Shown piece after piece: positions 8,923 through 17,497 of a stretch of 64,000 nt of DNA. Source of the stretch: Microbacterium psychrotolerans (GTDB taxonomy: Bacteria > Actinomycetota > Actinomycetes > Actinomycetales > Microbacteriaceae); the NCBI RefSeq assembly GCF_031085295.1, contig NZ_JAVFWO010000002.1, positions 806,001 through 870,000 on the forward strand. Reading direction: 5' to 3'. Made by a program: the position numbers and the translations under genes. Numbering within the stretch: position 1 is the first letter of the stretch; each line of letters starts with the position of its first letter. The notes beneath the pieces were generated by a model that did no database searches, was not told the origin of the DNA, and saw nothing but the letters and a program-made list of their open reading frames with translations.

Positions 8923-10224
8923 TCAGTCCTCGAACCGGGCCGTGATCGCCTCGCCGTGCGCGGGCAGCGCCTCGGCTTCGGCAAGCGTCACGATCGCATC
9001 GCGGACGACCGCGAGGGCGGCGCGGTCGTACTCGATGACCTGCTGCGGACGCAGGAACGTCGCGGCGGACAGCCCCGCCGAGTACCGCGCCTGCCCGCCG
9101 GTCGGCAGGACGTGGTTGCTCCCGGCCAGGTAGTCGCCGAGGCTCACCGGCGAGTCGGCGCCGACGAACACCGCGCCCGCGTGCACGAACTCCTCCGGAC
9201 GCGGGTCGGCGAGGTGCAGCTCCAGGTGCTCGGGAGCGTAGGCGTTGCTGAACGCCGTCGCGGCGGCGAGGTCGTCCACGAGGACGATCGCCGACTGCGG
9301 GCCGGCGAGGGCTGTCGCGACGCGCTCGGCGTGGCGCGTCGCGGCGGAGCGCGGGGCGATCGCCTCCTGCACGTCGTCGGCGAGCTGCTCGGAGGTCGTC
9401 ACGAGCACCGCCGAGGCCTGCTCGTCGTGCTCGGCCTGGCTGATGAGGTCGACGGCGACCAGGCGCGCATCGGCACTGTCGTCGGCGACCACGAGGATCT
9501 CCGTCGCGCCGGCTTCGGCATCCGTCCCGACCAGGCCGGCGACCGCCCGCTTCGCCGCTGCCACGAAGTTGTTGCCTGGGCCCGTGACGACGTCCACCGG
9601 CTCGAGGCCCAGTGACGCGACACCGTGCGCGAGCGCGCCGATGGCCCCCGCCCCGCCCATCGCATACACCTCGGTGACGCCGAGGAGGCGGGCCGCTCCG
9701 AGGATCACGGGGTGCACACGGCCGCCGAACTCCCGCTGCGGCGGTGAGGCGAGCGCGATCTCGCGGACGCCGGCGACCTGCGCGGGCACCACGTTCATCA
9801 CGACGCTGGAGGGGTACACGGCCTTGCCGCCGGGGACGTAGAGGCCGACGCGGCGCACCGGCTGCCAGCGCTGGGTGACGCGCGCGCCGGGTCCGAGCTC
9901 GGTCACGGTCGGCGCGGGCACCTGAGCGGCCGAGGCCTCGCGTACCCGCGCGATCGCCTCTTCGAGCGCAGAGCGCACCGCGGGGTCGAGCGCCGCGAGC
10001 GCCTCGTCGAGGTGGGCGGCCGGAACACGGATGTCGTGGCCCGAGGCTCCGTCGAACTTCTCCGCCTGCTCGCGCAGCGCGACTTCGCCGCGGGCGGCGA
10101 CGTCGTCCACGATGCGGGCGGCCGTCGCGAGAGCCTCTTCCCGTGCCGCGGCGGCGCGGGGAACGGTCGCGAGCAGTTCGGCGGGCGAGAGCGTGCGCCC
10201 GCGCAGGTCGATCGTCCGGAGCAT
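8923..10224 (-). CDS. hisD: histidinol dehydrogenase
   Basis: A 433-residue enzyme for the last two oxidations of histidine synthesis (histidinol to histidine, NAD-dependent). Diagnostic segments are GPGNNFVAAAKRAVAGLVG, the zinc-ligand region SQAEHDEQASAV near residue 262, and GSNHVLPTGG. Length is normal. It is not followed by hisC or hisB, so it is separated from the rest of the pathway. The ATG at 10224 lies six bases from a minus-strand TACCGT box, consistent with leaderless transcription, and there is no Shine-Dalgarno. Confidence 0.96.
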   Translation of the reverse strand: MLRTIDLRGRTLSPAELLATVPRAAAAREEALATAARIVDDVAARGEVALREQAEKFDGASGHDIRVPAAHLDEALAALDPAVRSALEEAIARVREASAAQVPAPTVTELGPGARVTQRWQPVRRVGLYVPGGKAVYPSSVVMNVVPAQVAGVREIALASPPQREFGGRVHPVILGAARLLGVTEVYAMGGAGAIGALAHGVASLGLEPVDVVTGPGNNFVAAAKRAVAGLVGTDAEAGATEILVVADDSADARLVAVDLISQAEHDEQASAVLVTTSEQLADDVQEAIAPRSAATRHAERVATALAGPQSAIVLVDDLAAATAFSNAYAPEHLELHLADPRPEEFVHAGAVFVGADSPVSLGDYLAGSNHVLPTGGQARYSAGLSAATFLRPQQVIEYDRAALAVVRDAIVTLAEAEALPAHGEAITARFED

Positions 10225-10230
10225 CCGTCT

Positions 10231-10236
10231 ACGGTA
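10231..10236 (-). promoter_or_regulatory. -10 box TACCGT of hisD, leaderless type
   Basis: Minus-strand TACCGT, six bases, then ATG 10224. The arrangement matches the TANNNT-N6-start pattern seen elsewhere in this window. Confidence 0.4.
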
Positions 10237-10254
10237 CCGCGCCGATGAGACGAC

Positions 10255-10360
10255 CTCGGCCGGATCCCGCAGCGACGACGGCTATCGCCCGGCGTCGCAT
10301 ATCGAGACCCGCCGGATCGAGCAGCGACGCCGGGCGCGAGCCCGGCGTCGCGTATCGAGA
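10255..10360. repeat. two-copy 53-bp imperfect tandem repeat between the membrane-protein gene and hisD
   Basis: Read on the minus strand, both copies begin TCTCGATA[CT]GCGACGCCGGG (from 10360 and from 10307) and both end with CGTCGCTGC followed two bases later by GATCCGGC. The first 20 bases match at 19 positions; the centre of each copy differs. The copy nearest the gene contains a perfect hairpin. It looks like a REP-type intergenic element. Confidence 0.6.
10324..10351 (-). terminator. 12-bp hairpin within the tandem repeat
   Basis: 10324-10335 pairs with 10340-10351 around a GCGA loop, ten bases past the stop codon of the membrane-protein gene. It probably ends that transcript. Confidence 0.6.
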
Positions 10361-11446
10361 TCAGCCGCGGGTGACGCCGGAGACGTCGTGCAGGTATCCG
10401 ATGCGACCGTCCTCGTGGCGCACCACGAAGACGTCGCCGCGGTCCTCGATCACGAGCGCCCACGCTGTCGGACCGATGCGGAACACCGGGATGCCGATCT
10501 CGTCGACGATGTCGCGCTCCTCCGGGACGAGCGCCCAGAACGCCTGATGCTGCGGAGCGGTGGCGGCGGCGGGCTCGACCGTCGTCGAGGGGTGGTCGAC
10601 GGGTTCGAACGACTCACGGGCGTGCGCAGGCTCAGTCGCGGCGGGTTCGGTCGCCGGCTCCGCGGAAACCGACTCGTCCGCCGCCGCGGCCTCCCGCTCG
10701 TCGAGCGGGATCACCGTGGTCTCCGCGTCGTCCGTCGTCGCGCGGGGGGTGTCCTCCAGGTCGTACCCGCGCGTCTCCGCGTCCCCGGCTGCCGCATAGG
10801 GAGCTGCGGGTGCCTGCGGCGCGGCCTCGGCGGAGTCGTCAGCGTAGGGCGTGTAGTCGGCGTCGGCCGCAGGCTCCGGGCGGACGTAGGCGGGGCGGGG
10901 TGCCACCGGCAGGACGGGACGGGCGTTGCGGTGCGCCGGAATCTCGGGGCGCCCGCGGAAGTCCTGCGCGAACGGCGCGATGAACGGAGCCAGGACCGTC
11001 AGCACCACGCCGGCGAGCATGAGGAAGAACTCGACCCAGACCACCCAGGTCGCGACGAACACGCGCCCGCTCGCGAGCCGGATGAAGGAGTTCCAGATGA
11101 TCGTCAGCCACAGCACGGTGGAGACCGAGAACGCGACCGACGCGAACTGGTCGATGCCGAGCGATCCGACTCGGCGGATGCCCTGCGGCGAGAGCCGGCG
11201 CAGCACGATGAGGAACACCGCGACCGTGGGCACACCGACGGTCAGCACCCAGTCGATACCGCTGCTCCAGACCGACGGACCTTCACCGAGAGCGCCGTAG
11301 ATCGGGAAGAACGACACCACGAACGCGACGAGCCACGTGCCCGCGAGGGCGACTTCGCGGATCGAGAAGGGCCCTACTCCGTACTGCGGCGGCTCTTCGG
11401 TCGCGACCGCCTCGTCGATGTTCCCGTCCTGATTCTCGTCCGTCAC
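10361..11446 (-). CDS. membrane protein with four helices and a long disordered acidic tail, function unknown
   Basis: A 361-residue protein I do not recognise as a named family. Four hydrophobic helices fill about residues 27-150 and carry few charged residues. After them comes a low-complexity region of about 150 residues rich in Ala, Glu, Pro and Thr. A conserved-looking globular end follows, with segments such as AFWALVPEERDIVDEIG and TAWALVIEDRGDVFVVRHED. GTG 11446 is chosen because AAGGGA precedes it at good distance; the longer frame to 11578 overlaps dnaE and lacks a signal. Placed between dnaE and hisD, its products may be co-expressed with dnaE, although the two are unrelated in function. 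Confidence 0.7.
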   Translation of the reverse strand: MTDENQDGNIDEAVATEEPPQYGVGPFSIREVALAGTWLVAFVVSFFPIYGALGEGPSVWSSGIDWVLTVGVPTVAVFLIVLRRLSPQGIRRVGSLGIDQFASVAFSVSTVLWLTIIWNSFIRLASGRVFVATWVVWVEFFLMLAGVVLTVLAPFIAPFAQDFRGRPEIPAHRNARPVLPVAPRPAYVRPEPAADADYTPYADDSAEAAPQAPAAPYAAAGDAETRGYDLEDTPRATTDDAETTVIPLDEREAAAADESVSAEPATEPAATEPAHARESFEPVDHPSTTVEPAAATAPQHQAFWALVPEERDIVDEIGIPVFRIGPTAWALVIEDRGDVFVVRHEDGRIGYLHDVSGVTRG

Positions 11447-11565
11447 GATCGTCCCTTCCGGCAGGCCTGAAGCCCGCGTCGACCCGATATTACCCACGGC
11501 GTATGAGACGCCGATGAGACCACGCGCGGCGTCCACCGCATCCGTCGCCGCCTGTGTGTCACGCC

Positions 11566-14500
11566 TCAACCCAGGCACTGCGGCCCGAGCAGACCCTTCA
11601 ATTCGCCGTAGAGGTCAGGGGTTATCCGCACCGTGTGCGGGACCTCGAAGACCTTCGCCACCGTCCCGCTGTGGAGCTTCAACGACACCTCGGTGTCGCC
11701 CGCGTGGCGGTTCAGCGTCTGCAGCAGCTCGCCGATGAGGGCCTCGCTTGCGCGGCGCTCCGGCATCACCAGCACCAGCGAACTGGAGTCGTCCGTCGTG
11801 CCCAGATCGGGCGTGAACGCCGACTGCGCGTGCAGGTTCATCCCGTCGTCGCGCCGAGACACGCGTCCTCGTACGACGAGGATCGAGTCGGCTTGCAGCA
11901 TGTGCTGGAACTCGGTGTAGGTCTTGCCCATGAACATGACGGTGATCTCGCCGTCGAAGTCCTCGACGGTGATCATGCCGTAGGGGTTGCCGCTCTGCTT
12001 GGCGACGCGATGCTGGACGCTCGTCACCAGCCCCGCGATCGTGACCTGGTCGCCATCGCCGACGTCCTCCGAGGCGAGCAGGTCGTGGATGCTGGTCGAC
12101 GCGTGCTTCGCGAGCGGGATCTCGAGACCTGCGAGCGGGTGATCCGATACGTAGAGACCGAGCATCTCGCGTTCGAAGGCGAGCTTGTCCTTCTTGGTCC
12201 ACTCCGGCCGTGCCGGGACCTTCGGCGGTACGACCTCCTCGACGGCGTCGTAGAGACTGTCGAAGTCGAACCCGATGGCTCCCTGAGCCTCGTTGCGCTT
12301 GCGATCGACCGCCGCCTCGGTGGCGTCCTCGTGGACTTCCAGGAGCGCTCGACGGGTGTCACCCATCGAATCGAACGCGCCCGCCTTGATCAGGGACTCG
12401 ATGGTCCGCTTGTTCGCCACGTGCATCGGGACCTTGACCAGGAAGTCGTGGAACGACGTGAACTTCCCGTCCTTGCGTGCCGCCACGATCCCGTCGACGA
12501 CGTTGGCGCCCACGTTGCGGACAGCACCCAGCCCGAACCGGATGTCCTCTCCGACGGCCGCGAAGTACCGGATCGACTCGCCCACGTCGGGCGGCAGCAC
12601 CTTGATTCCCATGCGGCGGCACTCGTTGAGGTAGACCGCCATCTTGTCTTTCGAGTCACCCACGCTGGTGAGGAGCGCGGCCATGTACTCGGCCGGATAG
12701 TGGGCCTTCAGATATGCGGTCCAGTACGACACGAGGCCGTACGCGGCCGAGTGCGCCTTGTTGAACGCGTAGTCGGAGAACGGCAGCAGGATGTCCCACA
12801 GCGCCTTGATGGCGTCCTCGCCGAAGCCGCGCTCCTTCATGCCGCCCGAGAAGCCCTCGTACTGCTTGTCGAGCTCGGACTTCTTCTTCTTGCCCATGGC
12901 GCGGCGGAGGATGTCGGCCTGTCCGAGCGAGAACCCGGCCACCTTCTGGGCGATCGCCATCACCTGCTCCTGATAGATGATCAGGCCGTAGCTGATGTCG
13001 AGGATGTCCCGGAGCGGCTCTTCGAGCTCGGGGTGGATCGGCGTGACCTCCTGCTGACCGTTCTTGCGCAGCGCGTAGTTGATGTGCGAGTTGGCGCCCA
13101 TCGGGCCCGGACGGTACAGCGCGATCACAGCCGAGACGTCTTCGAAGTTGTCGGGCTTCATCAGGCGCAGGAGCGACCGCATCGGCCCGCCGTCGAGCTG
13201 GAACACGCCCAGGGTGTCGCCCCGCGTCAGCAGGTCGTAGGCGGGGCGGTCATCGAGCGCGAGGTGTTCGAGGTCGAGCTCCTCGCCCCTGTTCATGCGG
13301 ATGTTGTCGAGGGCATCGGAGATGATCGTGAGGTTGCGCAGCCCCAGGAAGTCCATCTTGATGAGTCCGAGTGTCTCGCACGACGGGTAGTCGAACTGCG
13401 TGACGATCTGGCCGTCCTGCTCGCGGCGCATGATCGGGATGATGTCGAGCAGCGGCTCGCTCGACATGATGACGCCCGCTGCGTGAACGCCCCACTGACG
13501 CTTGAGGCCCTCGAGCCCCAGCGCGCGATCGAAGACCGTCTTCGCGTCGGGGTCGGTGTCGATGAGGGCGCGGAACTCGCTGGCTTCCTTGAACCGGGGA
13601 TGCTGCGCGTCGAACATTCCGCTCAGGGGCATGTCCTTGCCCATGACGGCCGGCGGCATGGCCTTGGTGAGCCGCTCCCCCATGCTGAACGGGAAGCCGA
13701 GCACGCGCCCCGCGTCCTTCAGCGCCTGCTTCGATTTGATCGTGCCGTAGGTGACGATCTGCGCAACGCGCTCGGAACCGTACTTCTCTGTGACGTAGTC
13801 GATGACCTCGCCGCGGCGGCGGTCGTCGAAGTCGACGTCGAAGTCGGGCATCGAGACGCGGTCCGGGTTCAGGAACCGCTCGAAGATGAGGCCGTGCTCG
13901 AGGGGATCGAGGTCGGTGATGCGCATCGCGTAGGCGACCATGGAGCCGGCGCCGGAGCCGCGGCCGGGACCGACGCGAATGCCGTTGTCCTTCGCCCAGT
14001 TGATGAAGTCGGCGACGACGAGGAAGTAGCCCGGGAACCCCATCTGGAGGATGATGCCGGTCTCGTACTCGGCCTGCTTGCGCACCTTGTCGGGGATGCC
14101 GCCGGGGTAGCGGTAGTGGAGACCTGCCTCGACCTCTTTCACGAGCCAGCTGTCTTCGGTCTCGCCGTCCGGGACCGGGAAGCGCGGCATGTAGTTCGCG
14201 CTGGTGTTGAACTCGACCTCGCACCGCTCGGCGATGAGCAGTGTGTTGTCGCAGGCCTCCGGGTGGTCCCGGAAGATCTGTCGCATCTCCTGCGCGGTCT
14301 TGATGTAGTAGCCGTCGCCGTCGAACTTGAACCGGTTCGGGTCGTCGAGCGTCGACCCGGACTGCACGCAGAGCAGCGCCGCATGCGCGTCGGCCTCGTG
14401 CTGGTGCGTGTAGTGGGAGTCGTTGGTGGCGACGAGCGGGATGTCGAGGTCTTTGGACAGCCGGATCAGGTCGGTCATGACTCGGCGCTCGATCGAGAGG

Positions 14501-15084
14501 CCGTGGTCCATGATCTCGGCGAAGTAGTTCTCTTTGCCGAAGATGTCCTGGAACTCCGCGGCCGCCGCGCGGGCGGCGTCGTACTGCCCCAGGCGGAGGC
14601 GCGTCTGCACTTCGCCGGAGGGGCACCCCGTGGTCGCGATGAGGCCCTTGCCATAGGTCTCGAGAAGCTCGCGGTCCATGCGGGGCTTGAAGTAGTAGCC
14701 CTCCATGCTCGAGAGGGAGCTCAACCGGAAGAGGTTGTGCATCCCCTCCGTGGTCTGGCTCCACATCGTCATGTGCGTGTAAGCGCCGGAGCCCGAGACG
14801 TCATCGCCCTTCTGCTCGGGCGTGCCCCACGCGACGCGCGACTTGTCGCTGCGATGCGTGCCGGGCGTGACGTACGCCTCGAGCCCGATGATCGGATTGA
14901 CGCCCGCGGCCTTGGCCGCGTTGTAGAACTCGAACGCCGCGAAGGTGTTGCCATGGTCGGTGACCGCGATGGCCGGCATGCCGTACTCGGCCGCGGCCTG
15001 CGTCATGGCGCCGATCTTGGCGGCACCGTCCAGCATCGAGTACTCGCTGTGCACGTGCAGATGAACGAAGGAGTCGGATGCCAC
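11566..15084 (-). CDS. dnaE: DNA polymerase III alpha subunit
   Basis: The 1172-residue replicative polymerase. An N-terminal PHP domain carries HLHVHSEYSMLDG and TDHGN metal motifs, so intrinsic proofreading is possible. The polymerase active site contains PDFDVDFDD near residues 408-416, followed by the fingers and helix-hairpin-helix regions. The C-terminal OB fold (VTIAGLVTSVQHR) binds single-stranded template. Size fits DnaE1 of actinobacteria rather than the shorter DnaE2. GTG 15084 lies exactly six bases after a minus-strand TAGACT (15091-15096) with no Shine-Dalgarno, so the mRNA is probably leaderless. The word GGATGCC, frequent elsewhere, is missing from this gene. Confidence 0.97.
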   Translation of the reverse strand: MASDSFVHLHVHSEYSMLDGAAKIGAMTQAAAEYGMPAIAVTDHGNTFAAFEFYNAAKAAGVNPIIGLEAYVTPGTHRSDKSRVAWGTPEQKGDDVSGSGAYTHMTMWSQTTEGMHNLFRLSSLSSMEGYYFKPRMDRELLETYGKGLIATTGCPSGEVQTRLRLGQYDAARAAAAEFQDIFGKENYFAEIMDHGLSIERRVMTDLIRLSKDLDIPLVATNDSHYTHQHEADAHAALLCVQSGSTLDDPNRFKFDGDGYYIKTAQEMRQIFRDHPEACDNTLLIAERCEVEFNTSANYMPRFPVPDGETEDSWLVKEVEAGLHYRYPGGIPDKVRKQAEYETGIILQMGFPGYFLVVADFINWAKDNGIRVGPGRGSGAGSMVAYAMRITDLDPLEHGLIFERFLNPDRVSMPDFDVDFDDRRRGEVIDYVTEKYGSERVAQIVTYGTIKSKQALKDAGRVLGFPFSMGERLTKAMPPAVMGKDMPLSGMFDAQHPRFKEASEFRALIDTDPDAKTVFDRALGLEGLKRQWGVHAAGVIMSSEPLLDIIPIMRREQDGQIVTQFDYPSCETLGLIKMDFLGLRNLTIISDALDNIRMNRGEELDLEHLALDDRPAYDLLTRGDTLGVFQLDGGPMRSLLRLMKPDNFEDVSAVIALYRPGPMGANSHINYALRKNGQQEVTPIHPELEEPLRDILDISYGLIIYQEQVMAIAQKVAGFSLGQADILRRAMGKKKKSELDKQYEGFSGGMKERGFGEDAIKALWDILLPFSDYAFNKAHSAAYGLVSYWTAYLKAHYPAEYMAALLTSVGDSKDKMAVYLNECRRMGIKVLPPDVGESIRYFAAVGEDIRFGLGAVRNVGANVVDGIVAARKDGKFTSFHDFLVKVPMHVANKRTIESLIKAGAFDSMGDTRRALLEVHEDATEAAVDRKRNEAQGAIGFDFDSLYDAVEEVVPPKVPARPEWTKKDKLAFEREMLGLYVSDHPLAGLEIPLAKHASTSIHDLLASEDVGDGDQVTIAGLVTSVQHRVAKQSGNPYGMITVEDFDGEITVMFMGKTYTEFQHMLQADSILVVRGRVSRRDDGMNLHAQSAFTPDLGTTDDSSSLVLVMPERRASEALIGELLQTLNRHAGDTEVSLKLHSGTVAKVFEVPHTVRITPDLYGELKGLLGPQCLG

Positions 15085-15090
15085 GGATCG

Positions 15091-15096
15091 AGTCTA
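15091..15096 (-). promoter_or_regulatory. -10 box TAGACT of dnaE, leaderless type
   Basis: Minus-strand TAGACT, six bases, then the GTG start of dnaE. No ribosome binding site fits in the interval. Confidence 0.55.
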
Positions 15097-15159
15097 GGTT
15101 CGGCCGCCGACACCGGCCGCGGGTGCTCGCGTGAGTCGCGGACTCGCGCGGAGAGGTCG

Positions 15160-15241
15160 GTTCACCCTCCAGTCGAAGGTGAAAGTGAGGTTCGCGACAC
15201 AGGCTCACCCTCACGTGGAGAGTTGAGGGCGAAGGGTGAAC
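15160..15241. repeat. inverted and direct CACCCTC-type repeats upstream of dnaE
   Basis: GTTCACCCT at 15160-15168 is repeated in inverse at 15233-15241 (AGGGTGAAC), with a further CTCACCCTC near 15204 and GGTGAAAGTGAGG near 15178. They lie in the 231-base gap between dnaE and the CU044_5270-type gene. No open frame or known element explains them. Confidence 0.45.
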
Positions 15242-15256
15242 TCACCGCGCCACTCG

Positions 15257-15294
15257 CGACAGTGGCGAGCGGATATGTCCGCTCGCCACTGTCG
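15257..15294 (-). terminator. 17-bp hairpin terminator after the sigma/CU044_5270 operon
   Basis: 15257-15273 pairs perfectly with 15278-15294 around TATG. It starts about 20 bases beyond the stop codon at 15316. Confidence 0.7.
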
Positions 15295-15315
15295 TGAGGC
15301 TGCTCTCCTTGATGA

Positions 15316-16395
15316 TCAGGGCGCCGCGTCTACGGTCGAGACGGTCGAGACGGTCCGGCTCTGCCAGTCGGGAACGCCGTCGAATGCGATGGGCTCGACG
15401 TACTCCCCCATCCCCCAGTTGGTCGACTGCACGATGTAGCCGCGGGCGGTGTCGAGGACGAACTCGACCCGAGCGGAACCCGCCTCGAAGCCCTGCTCGT
15501 AAGCGAGCGTGGTGAGGTCCCCGTCGCTGGACACGACCTCGACGCCTGGCAGCGATGCGAACGCCCTGAGCATTCCGGCCCGCGCATCCGCCGGCGCGAG
15601 ATTGAACGACATGAGGTCGCCGAGCGTCTCCACGAAGAAGTGGGCCATACCGTCCGACTCGCCTTCCGCGCCGTACCGCTCCTCGAACCAGGCGACCACT
15701 CCGCCGGGGTCCGTCGGCATGTCCGCGTAGGTCTCCCGGCCGTCCAGGTGGTAGGTCACCACATCGCCGTCCCGACCGCCCTCGACGATGCCGGCGGGGT
15801 ACCGCGTCACGCCCGACAACCCCGCCCCTGGATTCATCTCCCGCCCCCAGGTCTCGGAAGCCTCCGCGGACCGCGGTCCGACCGACTCGGCCACGTGATA
15901 GGCCGTCCGCTCCCGCACCCACTCGCCCCCGGGGTCGGCGGGCACATAGACGCTCGACTCGTCCTCGATCAGCAGGACGGCTTCCGCGTCCCTACGGGAT
16001 GCGTTGTTGAACTTCGCACCTGGCGGCATCTGCTCGTCGTACGTCGTCGCCCATGTGAATGCGGTGTCGATGCGCGTGTAACTCCCTGCAGGCACGACCT
16101 CCTCGGCCGCCCTGATGCTCGCCTCCGCCGCCTTCTCCAGCACCTCCGCGGCCGACGCTGCCGGCGCCGTGGCGGGCACGGCGACCAACCCGATCACCAG
16201 CGCCGTCGCGGCGAGCCCACCGGCCAGCGCCGAGCCGCCGATCCACCGTGCTGTCCGGCCGCGAATGGCGACGGCACCCGCTCGCTCCTCCCGAGCGATC
16301 TCGCGCAGGAGGGCATGACGCGCCTCATCGATGCCGGCAGGGCCCACCGGCAGGGCGTCGGCCCCGATCTCACGCACTCGTTCCATAAGCTCCAT
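15316..16395 (-). CDS. CU044_5270-type membrane protein paired with an ECF sigma factor
   Basis: A 359-residue protein: a cytoplasmic N-terminal segment of about 45 residues, one membrane helix near 50-75, then a large extracytoplasmic domain. The layout and the position overlapping an ECF sigma gene match the actinobacterial CU044_5270 family, thought to act with the sigma factor as sensor or anti-sigma; that role is inferred. The N terminus (ELMERVREIGADALPVG) could contact the sigma factor, but no zinc-binding anti-sigma HxxxCxxC motif is present. ATG 16395 has an excellent AAGGAGGAG at seven bases and overlaps the sigma gene by 26 bases, so translation is coupled. Confidence 0.72.
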   Translation of the reverse strand: MELMERVREIGADALPVGPAGIDEARHALLREIAREERAGAVAIRGRTARWIGGSALAGGLAATALVIGLVAVPATAPAASAAEVLEKAAEASIRAAEEVVPAGSYTRIDTAFTWATTYDEQMPPGAKFNNASRRDAEAVLLIEDESSVYVPADPGGEWVRERTAYHVAESVGPRSAEASETWGREMNPGAGLSGVTRYPAGIVEGGRDGDVVTYHLDGRETYADMPTDPGGVVAWFEERYGAEGESDGMAHFFVETLGDLMSFNLAPADARAGMLRAFASLPGVEVVSSDGDLTTLAYEQGFEAGSARVEFVLDTARGYIVQSTNWGMGEYVEPIAFDGVPDWQSRTVSTVSTVDAAP

Positions 16396-16993
16396 CGGTC
16401 TCCTCCTTCGCGATCCAGGTCAGCCGGGCGGACGATCTCGACCCCGGTGGCGCGAGCCTGCGGCGCACGCGATTGAGACGCGACCGCACGGTGCCGACGG
16501 GCACCCCGAGCGCGACGGCGACCTCCTCATACGTGAGGTCGCCCCACGCGTACAGCAGGAGCGTCTCCCGGTCGCGCACGCCGAGAGCGGCGATGCGCGG
16601 CGCCAGCGCGCGGACGGCGGCGGATGCATCCGCTCTCGCCGCGGCCTGCTCGATCGCGCCGTCGCTCACGTGGTCGCCCCGCGAGACCGAGGCCTCGAAC
16701 GAACGCCACTGCCGGGCTTCGTCGGCGCGATGCTTCTTCATCACTCGCGAGGCGATGCCGAGCAGCCAGGGCTTCGCCGACTCCCACGTGTGATCGAAGT
16801 CAGCCCGCCGCCGAAATGCGACCAGCATCGTCTCGCTCAGGACGTCCTGCGCGGCATCCGACCCGACCCGCCGCGCCGCGAACGCGCCGATCACCCGCGC
16901 ATGCCGCTCGAACAGCTCGGCGAACGCTGATGGGGCGTCGAGGGACCGGCGGATGATCTCGCGGTCGGTGTTCACTCCTGTTGTTGGGCTCAC
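16370..16993 (-). CDS. ECF-type RNA polymerase sigma factor
   Basis: A 207-residue sigma-70 family factor with the two ECF domains. Region 2 covers about residues 25-95 (FAELFERHARVIGAFAARRVG, then the DNA-melting segment KPWLLGIASRVMKKH). Region 4 lies near 140-185 with a helix-turn-helix ending AVALGVPVGTVRSRLNRVRR. Promoter specificity is unknown. The GTG at 16993 has no Shine-Dalgarno; a second GTG at 16975 is an alternative. It is translated with the overlapping membrane-anchored partner downstream, which suggests signal-dependent release. Confidence 0.87.
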   Translation of the reverse strand: MSPTTGVNTDREIIRRSLDAPSAFAELFERHARVIGAFAARRVGSDAAQDVLSETMLVAFRRRADFDHTWESAKPWLLGIASRVMKKHRADEARQWRSFEASVSRGDHVSDGAIEQAAARADASAAVRALAPRIAALGVRDRETLLLYAWGDLTYEEVAVALGVPVGTVRSRLNRVRRRLAPPGSRSSARLTWIAKEETDGAYGTSA

Positions 16994-17035
16994 ATCGGGT
17001 ATTGCCGGATGCCGCGGGAACGGTTCACGGAATTC

Positions 17036-17485
17036 TCAGAAGTCCTCGTCGAGCGCGTACTGCTGCTGCCAGGAGTGGGGCCTGTCGATGCCGAGGCCGT
17101 AGAGGTAGCGGATCAGCTGACCCTGGTGCATGGTCTCGTGCTCGAGCAGCGCCAGCACGTAGCGCAGCGAGTCGTCGTCGCCGGCGTCGATGCCGCCGAT
17201 CCACTCGTCGACGTCTGTCGAGGTCCGCACGAATGCCGAGCGCACAGTGGCCGCATCCGATCCGCCATCGGCGGTGACAGGGCTCGTGAACCCCTGCCAC
17301 TCCCCCGCTCGCGCGGCGCGCGGAAAGCTCTCCCGGGCGCCGAGGACGCACCAGAGCTGATGGCCGATCGTGTCGGAGGGAAGATCTGCCAGGCGCGACC
17401 CGAGCTGCTCGGGCGGGATGGTGTCGAGGAAGTCGAGGTAGAGGGTGTTCGCACGTTCGAGGCGGCTTCGCAGGAGGTCGTTCAC
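17036..17485 (-). CDS. DinB/DUF664 family protein
   Basis: A 149-residue four-helix DinB-like protein. The His ligands of the metal site are recognisable in DTIGHQLW and in LLEHETMHQGQLIRYLYG. Many actinobacterial members are uncharacterised; some are thiol-dependent (bacillithiol or mycothiol) transferases, and that possibility is open here. GTG 17485 lies six bases from TAGCGT (17492-17497) with no Shine-Dalgarno. The first three bases of that box are the stop codon of the upstream GNAT gene, so the gene probably has its own promoter although it is only nine bases downstream. Confidence 0.82.
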   Translation of the reverse strand: MNDLLRSRLERANTLYLDFLDTIPPEQLGSRLADLPSDTIGHQLWCVLGARESFPRAARAGEWQGFTSPVTADGGSDAATVRSAFVRTSTDVDEWIGGIDAGDDDSLRYVLALLEHETMHQGQLIRYLYGLGIDRPHSWQQQYALDEDF

Positions 17486-17491
17486 GCGTCC

Positions 17492-17497
17492 ACGCTA
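17492..17497 (-). promoter_or_regulatory. -10 box TAGCGT of the DinB gene, overlapping a stop codon
   Basis: Minus-strand TAGCGT, six bases, then GTG 17485. Its TAG is also the stop codon of the GNAT gene. Confidence 0.45.

Noticed and set aside
10031..11470. 479-codon plus-strand frame between hisD and dnaE
   Set aside because: It is antisense to the hisD start and to the four-helix membrane protein, whose hydrophobic pattern and ribosome site are convincing.
11554..15297. 1247-codon plus-strand open frame opposite dnaE
   Set aside because: A high-GC antisense artefact. The translation is His-, Arg- and Val-rich without motifs, while the minus strand encodes full DnaE.
16370..16395. Possible frameshift between the sigma factor and its partner gene
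   Set aside because: The 26-base overlap has a strong ribosome site for the second gene, and both frames are intact; it is ordinary coupled translation.
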